11,000 nucleotides of DNA from Clostridia bacterium (GCA_017626655.1 JAGAIH010000468.1:1-11000); one strand, 5' to 3'. Positions 1 to 5,102 are shown, counted from the first letter of the stretch. Translations and numbers: made by a program. The notes: a model not told the origin generated them from the letters alone.

Positions 1-76
1 GGGCGGGGGCCAGGCCGTGGCCCGAATCCCGACAGGCAATGGTGCCGCCGGTGGTGAGGAGGAGGATGTGACGCAT
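1..76 (-). CDS. L-asparaginase, N-terminal fragment (runs off the left edge)
   Basis: Only the first 25 codons are present; the gene continues leftward out of the window. The minus strand reads MRHILLLTTGGTIACRDSGH and onward. The TGGTIA segment at residues 9-14 is the N-terminal signature of the asparaginase/glutaminase family, and Thr12 sits where the family's nucleophilic threonine lies. No signal peptide precedes it, so a cytoplasmic (type I-like) enzyme hydrolysing asparagine to aspartate and ammonia is the likely reading. The start is supported by AGGAGTT at 81-87, 4-6 nt upstream. A strong minus-strand promoter at 332-359 would drive it, giving a leader of about 250 nt that includes a large palindrome. 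Because the rest is missing, glutaminase activity, length and subtype cannot be judged. Confidence 0.8.
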   Translation of the reverse strand, partial: MRHILLLTTGGTIACRDSGHGLAPA

Positions 77-142
77 AGAGAACTCCTATTATAGAAGTAT
101 AGTATCAAATTTGGGTTTGTCGGTGAGTTTTGAATTGCAAAT

Positions 143-240
143 CGTAGGGACCGGCGTCCCCGACGGTCCGCCACCGACCCACCGAAGTTTGTTGTCGGGT
201 CTATGTTATTTGCGGACCGTCGAGGACGCCGGTCCCTACG
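143..240. repeat. Large palindromic intergenic repeat (29-bp arms)
   Basis: The arm at 143-171 (CGTAGGGACCGGCGTCC and onward) and its inverted copy at 212-240 match at 28 of 29 positions, separated by a 40-nt loop. No open reading frame explains it. It lies in the presumed leader of the asparaginase gene and would fold into a very stable stem in either strand's transcript. GTAGGGACCGGCGTCC-type palindromes seem familiar to me as dispersed repeats in Clostridia, but I cannot name a family. The left flank (106-126) resembles the flank of another repeat at 10330-10350. Confidence 0.85.
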
Positions 241-293
241 AATCCAATTTGTTTGTTAGTTTCAAACGGACCGATAAACTGCCATTTACCGAA

Positions 294-328
294 CACAAAA
301 GCGAGGAGACCGCGCAGGCATCCTCGCT
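294..328 (-). terminator. Rho-independent terminator of the E2-like acyltransferase gene
   Basis: An 8-bp stem (AGCGAGGA at 300-307 with TCCTCGCT at 321-328) encloses a 13-nt loop. Read on the minus strand it is followed by TTTTGTG. It lies about 50 nt beyond the stop codon of the minus-strand gene ending at 380. On the plus strand the same stem has a weaker tail (TTTCATT), but no plus gene needs it. Confidence 0.7.
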
Positions 329-331
329 TTC

Positions 332-359
332 ATTATAGCACGATTTTCGGAAAAGTCAA
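332..359 (-). promoter_or_regulatory. Sigma-A promoter for the asparaginase transcript
   Basis: On the minus strand, TTGACT (354-359) is followed by a 16-bp spacer and TATAAT (332-337), with TG just before it (extended -10). Transcription would start near 325, inside the right arm of the preceding gene's terminator hairpin, so the new transcript cannot form that hairpin. A weaker alternative closer to the gene (CCGACA 118-123, 16 bp, TATACT 96-101) is possible but much poorer. Confidence 0.65.
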
Positions 360-379
360 CGGGTGGCGGTGAAATTCAC

Positions 380-1342
380 TCAATCAATATCCTCAAAGAT
401 CTTCTCGGGACGCTTGAGCAGGACGGCGGGATGCTCCACCAGGCGGCGGATCATCTTGAAGGCCGAGGCGTAGCAGAAGCCGTCGCAGATGCGCTCGTCG
501 GTGACCACCTTGAGGTCCATCATGCGGCGCTGCTCGGTGGAGCCGTCCCGCTTCAGCTTGTAGACGGTGCGCTTGACGCCGTAGGAGATGAAGACGGGGA
601 GGTTGCCGAAGTTGTAGATGTGATGGTAGATGGGACGGATGCCCAGAGAGCCCATGGAGGTGATGATCATACTGCCGTGGAAGGGGGAGAGATCGGTCAG
701 GGCCTTGGGGATCCAGCCGTGGTAGTCCAGCCAGAAGAGGATGCGGATTGCGGCGCGGAGGATGGGACGGGGAAGGGCGGCCAGGGTCCCCGCGGTCTTA
801 TCGAAGCTGGAGTCCAGGTCCTCCTTCTCCTTCTCCTTCATGACGGCGGCGTTGAACTTCTCGTAGACGTCCACCAGGGTATCGTCGGGCTCAAAGATCA
901 CCGAAATGCAGGTGTCGGGGGAATCCTCTCTGAGGTCCTTCTTGATGGTCATGTTGACCTCGATGTTGTTACGGGCGTAGATGCGCTGGCCGCTGATGAA
1001 GCGGTTGAGGGCGGGCTTCTGGGAGATGGTGCGGACGTAGGCCGCCAGCATGATGTGGAGGAAGCTGAAGCCCTCGTAGCCGTCGGCGATCATCTGCTTG
1101 CAGAAGGCGTCGGTCTCGGTGACGTCCAGCTCGTCGGCGAAGTAGTTCATGGCGTCGGCGCGGTCCTTCATGATGAAGGGCATCATCTTGGCCATGGGCT
1201 GGGCGGTGCGGACGCGGCGGCCGTCCTTGCGGTCTCCCCATCGCTTCTTGCGGGGCGCGGGACGGGGCAGGCGGGGCTCGGCGGCGGGGGTCTGTTCGGT
1301 CTCGGTCACGGGGGTCTCAACGACGGCGGTCTCTTGGCTCAT
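380..1342 (-). CDS. E2-like acyltransferase (CAT fold) without lipoyl domain and with altered catalytic histidine
   Basis: A 320-aa protein resembling the catalytic domain of 2-oxoacid dehydrogenase E2 / chloramphenicol acetyltransferase enzymes. There is no lipoyl or subunit-binding domain. The N-terminus (about 1-35) is a low-complexity T/E/P-rich tail, followed by a basic stretch and the domain. The segment SPFHGSMIITSMGSLGI is typical of the fold, and the C-terminal motif is DERICDG (282-288), where E2/CAT enzymes have [D/H]HRxxDG; the catalytic His is replaced by Glu283. I recall similar stand-alone proteins in Clostridia, usually annotated as E2 subunits, with the same substitution, so it is probably a family trait and not a local mutation. 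Start: an ATG at 1384 is possible but lies about 5 nt from the predicted transcription start. The ATG at 1342 has GGGAGGA 8 nt upstream and is preferred. No dehydrogenase E1 or E3 genes are adjacent. The substrate is unknown, and a classical acyl transfer is doubtful. Confidence 0.75.
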   Translation of the reverse strand: MSQETAVVETPVTETEQTPAAEPRLPRPAPRKKRWGDRKDGRRVRTAQPMAKMMPFIMKDRADAMNYFADELDVTETDAFCKQMIADGYEGFSFLHIMLAAYVRTISQKPALNRFISGQRIYARNNIEVNMTIKKDLREDSPDTCISVIFEPDDTLVDVYEKFNAAVMKEKEKEDLDSSFDKTAGTLAALPRPILRAAIRILFWLDYHGWIPKALTDLSPFHGSMIITSMGSLGIRPIYHHIYNFGNLPVFISYGVKRTVYKLKRDGSTEQRRMMDLKVVTDERICDGFCYASAFKMIRRLVEHPAVLLKRPEKIFEDID

Positions 1343-1395
1343 GGGGGTGTCCTCCCTGTATATGGATTGGGTTGGTCGGTTCATATTCGGTTTAT

Positions 1396-1424
1396 ATTAT
1401 AACGCATTTTTCCGAGAAAATCAA
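1396..1424 (-). promoter_or_regulatory. Sigma-A promoter of the E2-like acyltransferase gene
   Basis: Minus strand TTGATT (1419-1424), 17-bp spacer, TATAAT (1396-1401). The predicted start near 1389 gives a leader of about 47 nt to the ATG at 1342, which is part of the reason for choosing that start. Confidence 0.65.
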
Positions 1425-1507
1425 GACCTTTGGACGAGTTTTGGCGATATGCACCCCAAAAAGCGGGGACTTTTTCGGTGTTCACCCCCTAAAACGGCGG
1501 TATTCCC

Positions 1508-1536
1508 TTGACCCATCGCCCGAAATGTGCTATAAT
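1508..1536 (+). promoter_or_regulatory. Sigma-A promoter of rnhA
   Basis: TTGACC (1508-1513), 17-bp spacer, TATAAT (1531-1536), with TG at 1528-1529 forming an extended -10. The start would be near 1543, leaving a leader of about 30 nt before the rnhA ATG. Confidence 0.8.
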
Positions 1537-1573
1537 AACGGCAGACATCACCACTCCCACGGAGGAAATCCCT

Positions 1574-2014
1574 ATGAAGCACGTATACGTCTACACCGAC
1601 GGCGCCTGCCGCGGCAACCCCGGCCCCGGGGGATGGGGCGCCATCCTGGTCTACAACGGTCACGAGAAGGAGCTGTCGGGGGGCCATCCCGAGACCACCA
1701 ACAACCGCATGGAGCTGACCGCCGTCATCACCGCCCTGGCCGCCCTCAAGGAGCCCTGCGAGGTGACCCTCACCTCCGACTCCAAGTACGTCATCGACGG
1801 CATCACCAAGGGCTGGGCTCGATCCTGGAAGGCCAAGGGCTGGATCAAGGGGGACAAGACCCCCGCCCTCAACCCCGAGCTGTGGGATCAGCTTCTGACC
1901 CAGGTGGACCGCCACAAGGTGGAGTTCGTCTGGGTGAAGGGCCACGCGGGGCATCCCTACAACGAGCGGTGCGACGCCCTGGCGACGGCGTATGCGGATA
2001 GCCTGAAGAAGTGA
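1574..2014 (+). CDS. rnhA: Ribonuclease HI
   Basis: A 146-aa cytoplasmic endonuclease that cleaves the RNA strand of RNA:DNA hybrids, removing R-loops and replication primers. Length and residue spacing match the E. coli enzyme: metal-binding Asp9 ([16 protein letters not shown]), Glu47 (NNRMEL), Asp69 (SDSKYV) and Asp134, plus the loop histidine His124 (VKGHAGHP). The segment at about 78-92 ([15 protein letters not shown]) corresponds to the basic protrusion of the E. coli type. An upstream in-frame ATG at 1508 lies inside the promoter and is rejected. GGAGGAAA at 1561-1568 sets the start at 1574. The gene is monocistronic from its own promoter. Its stop codon is the TGA of the first GTGAAAT unit of a hairpin array. 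Confidence 0.97.
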   Translation: MKHVYVYTDGACRGNPGPGGWGAILVYNGHEKELSGGHPETTNNRMELTAVITALAALKEPCEVTLTSDSKYVIDGITKGWARSWKAKGWIKGDKTPALNPELWDQLLTQVDRHKVEFVWVKGHAGHPYNERCDALATAYADSLKK

Positions 2015-2132
2015 AATACGCCTGCGGCGTGTGAAATAGCACCGCAAGCGGTGCTGTGAAATACGCGCAAAGCGCGTGTGAAATTCGTCCATGCGGACGA
2101 GTTGAGGAGGAGATCCTTCGGATCTCTCCATT
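2011..2132 (+). repeat. GTGAAAT hairpin array, copy A (plus orientation)
   Basis: Tandem units of GTGAAAT plus a short perfect hairpin whose stem sequence changes from unit to unit: ACGCC/GGCGT (2018-2030), AGCACCGC/GCGGTGCT (2038-2055), ACGCGC/GCGCGT (2063-2077) and TCGTCC/GGACGA (2085-2100). GTGAAAT starts at 2011, 2031, 2056 and 2078. A terminal block follows: GAGT (2099-2102), then a GGAGGAGATCC/GGATCTCTCC-type hairpin (about 2106-2129). Pairing is kept while stem sequence varies. The first spacer overlaps the rnhA stop codon. No coding potential is seen. Confidence 0.85.
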
Positions 2133-2258
2133 GTCAGATTCAAATTAGAAACCCGCAGGGTCTCTTTCCTTCACTCGCCCAAAGGGCGAATTTCACGCTC
2201 GCTTGCGAGCATTTCACATGCGCGCCAGCGCATATTTCACGCGCGTAGCGCATTTCAC
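2133..2258 (-). repeat. GTGAAAT hairpin array, copy B (minus orientation)
   Basis: A second array, inverted relative to copy A and meeting it tail to tail. ATTTCAC occurs at 2190, 2211, 2234 and 2252, alternating with hairpins TCGCCC/GGGCGA (2175-2189), GCTCGC/GCGAGC (2197-2210), ATGCGC/GCGCAT (2218-2233) and GCGC/GCGC (2241-2251). Read on the minus strand, the array ends with GAGTGAAGGAAAGAGACCC and GGGTTTCT, then AATTTGAATCTGAC (2133-2146). This terminal block aligns with those of copies A and C. Confidence 0.85.
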
Positions 2259-2303
2259 GATAACAAGAAAGACCGTTGCGATGCAACGGTCTTTCTTGTT
2301 ATC
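2259..2303. terminator. Bidirectional terminator, perfect 21-bp stem
   Basis: GATAACAAGAAAGACCGTTGC (2259-2279) pairs perfectly with 2283-2303 around a 3-nt loop. The core GACCGTTGC/GCAACGGTC is flanked by AAGAAA on one side and TTTCTTGTT on the other, giving a U-rich tail in both directions. It lies 5 nt beyond the stop codon of the minus-strand cyclophilin gene and also closes the plus-strand rnhA transcript after the hairpin arrays. Confidence 0.85.
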
Positions 2304-2308
2304 CTTGG

Positions 2309-3142
2309 TCAGTTCTTGGTCACAAAGCAGATCTTCTCAATGACCACGGGCTCCACGGGCACGCTGTTCTCGGTGCCGGAGGCGTTGGCCTTGACCTCCA
2401 CCTCGGAAACGGTGAGGACCACGTCCAGACCGGCTACCACGTAGCCGAAGCCGGCATACTTACCGTCCAGAGAAGCGGACGCATCGGCGTTGCAGATGAA
2501 AAACTGGCTGGTGGCGCTGTCGTAGGGCATATTCTTGCGGGCCATGGAAATGACACCGGCCACGTGGGACAGGTCGTTCTGGATGCCGTTGATCTTGAAC
2601 TCGCCCTTGATGGTGGTGCCGGAGCCGCCGGTACCGTCACCCTTGGGGTCGCCGCCCTGGATCATGAAGCCCTGCACGATGCGGTGGAAGGTCAGGCCGT
2701 TGTAGAAGCCCTCGCCCACCAGCTTCTGGAAGTTGGCCACGGTGATGGGAGCGATGTCGGAGCGGAGACGGATGACCACGTCACCGTAGTGCTTGATGGT
2801 GACCTTGACGTACTCGGAGGTCTGGGTGGTCTCGGTGAAGTCGGCCACCTCCATGGAGTCGATCTCGGCCTTGACGGCGCTCATGTCGACAGTGGAGGTA
2901 GAGGGAGCGGAGGTGGAGGGGGTGGTGGTCTGGGTGGTGCCCGCGGTGGTATCCTTGCCGCCGCCGACGGTGGCGTCGGTGCCGCCCAGCACGATGGCCA
3001 GGACCACGGCCAGCAGGATGACGGCTACGGCCACGGCGCAGATAATCAGGGTCTGGCGCTTGCTCTCCTGAGCGGCGGCCTCCCGGGCCTGGGCCTTGGC
3101 GGCGGAGTTGACGCCCTTGTTGCTGTAACGCTTGTTGCTCAT
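2309..3142 (-). CDS. Membrane-anchored cyclophilin-type peptidyl-prolyl cis-trans isomerase
   Basis: A 277-aa protein predicted to catalyse proline cis/trans isomerisation outside the membrane, in the folding of exported proteins. Layout: a basic N-terminus (1-30), one hydrophobic anchor (31-53), a Thr/Ser/Gly-rich linker (54-90) and a cyclophilin domain (about 110-275). The domain carries FHRIVQGFMIQGGD (152-165), with the catalytic Arg154 and binding residues Phe159, Met160 and Gln162, then SQFFI (212-216) and LDGKYAGFG. The human CypA Trp121 and His126 positions appear as Ser and Tyr, so cyclosporin binding would be weak. There is no lipobox Cys; it is a signal-anchor protein and not a lipoprotein. 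The in-frame ATG at 3226 overlaps the -35 box, so the start is placed at 3142, preceded by AAAGGAA. Monocistronic, with its own promoter and terminator. Confidence 0.92.
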   Translation of the reverse strand: MSNKRYSNKGVNSAAKAQAREAAAQESKRQTLIICAVAVAVILLAVVLAIVLGGTDATVGGGKDTTAGTTQTTTPSTSAPSTSTVDMSAVKAEIDSMEVADFTETTQTSEYVKVTIKHYGDVVIRLRSDIAPITVANFQKLVGEGFYNGLTFHRIVQGFMIQGGDPKGDGTGGSGTTIKGEFKINGIQNDLSHVAGVISMARKNMPYDSATSQFFICNADASASLDGKYAGFGYVVAGLDVVLTVSEVEVKANASGTENSVPVEPVVIEKICFVTKN

Positions 3143-3197
3143 TGGTTGTTTCCTTTCTTCGGGGGCTGTTTGCCCCTTGTTTTTTGCATACCGTATT

Positions 3198-3226
3198 ATT
3201 GTACCATCCGATCGGTGTTTTGTCAA
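3198..3226 (-). promoter_or_regulatory. Sigma-A promoter of the cyclophilin gene
   Basis: Minus strand TTGACA (3221-3226), 17-bp spacer, TACAAT (3198-3203). The leader of about 50 nt contains a small hairpin, GGGGC/GCCCC (3162-3176), just upstream of the ribosome binding site. Confidence 0.75.
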
Positions 3227-3245
3227 GGAAAATTTCTCGGTTGCG

Positions 3246-3274
3246 AAATAATTTTCAATGGGGTTCTCATACTA
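3246..3274 (+). promoter_or_regulatory. Possible sporulation-sigma promoter of the ytvI-like gene
   Basis: No sigma-A promoter is evident between the divergent genes on the plus strand. CATACTA (3268-3274) fits the -10 of forespore or mother-cell sigma factors (sigma-G CATNHTA; sigma-E CATACANT is also close), with AAATA (3246-3250) 17 bp upstream as a weak -35. This would agree with a sporulation role for the gene that follows. Matches to such short motifs arise by chance, so this is tentative. Confidence 0.3.
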
Positions 3275-3334
3275 TTCATAAATGGCCCGTATTCCCATCA
3301 TGAAAGAGATCATTCCACCGCGAAAGGAGCCGTC

Positions 3335-4459
3335 ATGACTCAAACGCCCCCCTCCCGCCCCTTCGATTGGCAACGCCTTGCCGCCGTCCTGTTCTGTACC
3401 GCCGTGGGAGCCCTGGCCCTGTGGCTGGCCTTCCGCTACGCCCTGGGGATCCTGCTTCCCTTTCTGCTGGCGTGGCTCCTCTCCCGCGTGGTCAAGCCTC
3501 TCACCGAGAGGCTCTGCCGCCGCGCTCCCATCCCTCGTGGCCTCTGCGCGGCGGGTCTGGTGATTTTGACCGTGGGGGGAGCGGCGGGGCTGGCCATCGC
3601 GGGAGTACGGCGGGGGGTAGGGGAGCTGACCCGCCTGGTCTCGGAGCTGGCCGCTGACACCGAGGGGCTGGCGGGGGCGGTAGAGTCGGTCCTCTCCAAG
3701 CTGGAATCGGTCTCGTCTCACATCCCCTTCCTCCGCCGCTTTGAGGACGCCCCCTTTTATGCCGATCTCTGCGCGTCGGTAGACAGCCTGGTGGAATCGG
3801 GAGTGGCCAAGCTGACCGAAACCGTCACCGCCCGACTCCCCGGGGCGGCCATGACCGTGGCGGGCCTCGTCCCTTCCGTCTTCATCTTCCTCACGGTCAC
3901 CCTCCTGGCCTGCTACTACTTCACCGCCGACGACGGGCGTCTGGGAAAAGGCCTGGGAGCCGCCCTCGCCCGGGTGGTCCCCGTTCCCCTCCGCGACCGT
4001 CTGCCCCCCATCGGCCGCCGTCTCCGCCGCCTGGGACGGCAGTATCTTCGCGCCTGTCTGCTGTTGGGGCTTCTGACCTTCTGCCTGTGCTTCATCGGGC
4101 TGGCTATTCTGCGGGTGCCCTACGCCTTCATCCTGGCGCTCCTCTTGGCGGTGGTGGATCTTCTGCCCCTGCTGGGTACGGGGGTGATCCTCATCCCCTG
4201 GGGGATTATCTGCCTGCTTCTGGGGCAGGTCAAGCTGGGGATCGGACTGTTGGTCCTCTACGGGGCCGCCACCCTGGTCCGCCAGGTTCTGGAGCCCAAG
4301 CTCATCGGGGAGGGGCTGGGACTGCATCCTCTGGTGTCTCTCTTCTCCATGTACGCGGGGCTGAAGCTCTTTGGGGTGTGGGGGATGATCCTGGCGCCCT
4401 TGGTGGCGGCAGGTGTGAGGGCGGTCGGTGCAGATCGTCTGAACGACGATCTGCGGTGA
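3335..4459 (+). CDS. ytvI: AI-2E/UPF0118-family permease, YtvI-like sporulation integral membrane protein
   Basis: A 374-aa polytopic membrane protein. Hydrophobic segments lie at about 14-52 (two helices), 70-91, 172-198, 238-260, 263-283, 284-297, 301-316 and 333-363. The soluble stretch at about 92-170 is typical of AI-2E-family permeases. The segment VVDLLPLLGTGVILIPWG (273-290), followed by RQVLEPKLIGEGLGLHPL (316-333), is the family's conserved C-terminal region, and the wording is closest to my memory of YtvI proteins from endospore formers. Transport substrate and direction are not established for YtvI. Start: ATG at 3335 with AAAGGAG at 3323-3329; the open frame extends upstream to 2276 but only as antisense to the cyclophilin gene. 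The last nine codons (ADRLNDDLR) lie in a 10-bp hairpin (4430-4454) plus the first GTGAAAT spacer, and the TGA stop is inside that spacer. No classical terminator is visible downstream. Confidence 0.85.
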   Translation: MTQTPPSRPFDWQRLAAVLFCTAVGALALWLAFRYALGILLPFLLAWLLSRVVKPLTERLCRRAPIPRGLCAAGLVILTVGGAAGLAIAGVRRGVGELTRLVSELAADTEGLAGAVESVLSKLESVSSHIPFLRRFEDAPFYADLCASVDSLVESGVAKLTETVTARLPGAAMTVAGLVPSVFIFLTVTLLACYYFTADDGRLGKGLGAALARVVPVPLRDRLPPIGRRLRRLGRQYLRACLLLGLLTFCLCFIGLAILRVPYAFILALLLAVVDLLPLLGTGVILIPWGIICLLLGQVKLGIGLLVLYGAATLVRQVLEPKLIGEGLGLHPLVSLFSMYAGLKLFGVWGMILAPLVAAGVRAVGADRLNDDLR

Positions 4460-4585
4460 AATACGCCTGCGGCGTGTAAAATGCTCGCCTGCGAGCGTGA
4501 AATACGCGCGTTGCGCGTGTGAAATCCCCCCCTTTCGGGCGAGTGTCGGAAAGAACCCCTACGGGTTTCCGATCGGAATTGGCTT
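4430..4585 (+). repeat. GTGAAAT hairpin array, copy C
   Basis: It begins inside the preceding coding region with hairpin GCAGATCGTC/GACGATCTGC (4430-4454), then GTGAAAT (4456-4462) overlapping the stop codon, hairpin ACGCC/GGCGT (4463-4475), a degenerate spacer GTAAAAT (4475-4481), hairpin GCTCGC/GCGAGC (4483-4496), GTGAAAT (4497-4503), hairpin ACGCGC/GCGCGT (4504-4518) and GTGAAAT (4519-4525). A CCC/GGG hairpin follows, then the terminal block GAGTGTCGGAAAGAACCCC and CGGGTTTCC (4541-4570). The first 20 bases from 4456 repeat the start of copy A exactly (2011-2030). Confidence 0.85.
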
Positions 4586-4667
4586 TGGGTCTCTCTGCAT
4601 AATTCCGTGAATATTTGCATATTTTTCACCCAACTAAAATTTTTCCGCATAAATTTCCAAAAACCCC
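4586..4667. other. AT-rich intergenic spacer
   Basis: This AT-rich stretch separates hairpin array C from the T-box promoter. It holds GTGAATATTTGCATATTTTTCAC-like dyad symmetry at about 4606-4628, which could be a degraded repeat unit. No gene or classical terminator is seen. Confidence 0.4.
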
Positions 4668-4696
4668 TTGACAAATCCTTGACAAAGGTTTATAAT
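4668..4696 (+). promoter_or_regulatory. Perfect-consensus sigma-A promoter of the T-box/symporter transcript
   Basis: TTGACA (4668-4673), 17-bp spacer, TATAAT (4691-4696): both hexamers and the spacing are ideal. A second TTGACA at 4679-4684 is only 6 bp from the -10 and cannot serve as its -35. Such a strong promoter suits a transcript regulated by termination rather than initiation. Confidence 0.9.
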
Positions 4697-4702
4697 ACCC
4701 CC

Positions 4703-5049
4703 ATCAAAAGCGATGAGCGGAAGCCAGTAGGCCGCTATGACCCGCACAGAGAGCCGTCGGTCGGTGTAAGACGGAGGGGACGTTGTGGCTGAATTACATT
4801 CCGGGAGCTGTGGTCTCGAAGCGGGTCTCCGACGGGGGATGCGCCAAGGGGGCATCGGGTTTCGCCCGTTACAGCGATGAGGCATACAAGGATCGCCCCA
4901 CGGGTCGCGGCCGGTACATCCGCCGCCCGACGAGCCCTCCCCACGTGCCCGACGAGGTTCCCCCCTGTGAGGGGAGGAATAAATTGAGGTGGTCCCGCGG
5001 TCTGTCCGCCCTCTATCCGTCAGACGGATGAGGGGCGGTTTTTGTTTTG
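4703..5049 (+). promoter_or_regulatory. T-box riboswitch, specifier UAC (tyrosine)
   Basis: A leader that senses uncharged tRNA. Stem I: helix CGGAA (4718-4722)/TTCCG (4799-4803), a specifier loop with AGTA (4726-4729) opposite GAA (4791-4793), and upper helix GGCCGC (4730-4735)/GTGGCT (4785-4790). The distal part has AGAGAGCC and the apical GGTCGGTGTAAG (4759-4770). As in the glyQS leader of Geobacillus (GAA-A-GGC-AUUC), the codon follows GAA plus one base: GAA-T-TAC-ATTCCGGGAG, so the specifier is TAC at 4795-4797, tyrosine. The T-box GAGGTGGTCCCGCGG (4986-5000) offers UGGU to the tRNA 3' end; the final U pairs with a discriminator A, as tRNA-Tyr has. It differs from the usual UGGNACC by a C for A. 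Terminator: 5006-5049. The downstream gene is a sodium symporter. Confidence 0.9.
5006..5049 (+). terminator. Regulated terminator of the T-box leader
   Basis: CCGCCCTC-ATCCGTC pairs with GACGGAT-GAGGGGCGG (about 5006-5038), then TTTTTGTTTTG. It follows the T-box sequence by a few bases and would be replaced by the antiterminator when uncharged tRNA binds. The symporter start codon lies 54 nt beyond. Confidence 0.85.
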
Positions 5050-5102
5050 TCCGAAAACCCGCTCCGCATCCCCAAGCACTTCAATTTCGGAGGTATTTCA
5101 TC

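Noticed and set aside
111..338. Small plus-strand open frame over the 29-bp palindrome
   Set aside because: It is built from the palindrome arms and a terminator stem, with no ribosome binding site.
369..379. GTGAAATTCAC just beyond the stop codon of the E2-like gene, as a vestigial hairpin-array unit
   Set aside because: A single spacer-like match without an adjacent hairpin unit; chance cannot be excluded.
431..1402. Long plus-strand open frame opposite the E2-like gene
   Set aside because: Its translation is a low-complexity V/G/D/H-rich shadow produced by GC-rich codon use on the other strand; the minus-strand frame has recognisable motifs, promoter, ribosome binding site and terminator.
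1454..1475. Possible terminator CCCC/GGGG with a T-run upstream of the rnhA promoter
   Set aside because: The stem is only 4 bp and no plus-strand gene ends upstream; it could at most limit antisense transcription.
2011..2258. CRISPR array
   Set aside because: The constant part is only 7 nt, the variable parts are self-complementary hairpins of unequal short length, and no cas genes are near.
3162..3186. Plus-strand terminator-like hairpin GGGGC/GCCCC followed by TTGTTTTTT
   Set aside because: It lies in the cyclophilin leader with no plus-strand gene before it; the stem is 5 bp, so it is not annotated as a terminator.
2276..3334. N-terminal extension of the ytvI-like frame by about 350 codons
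   Set aside because: The extension is antisense to the cyclophilin gene and contains no domain; a good ribosome binding site stands before the ATG at 3335.
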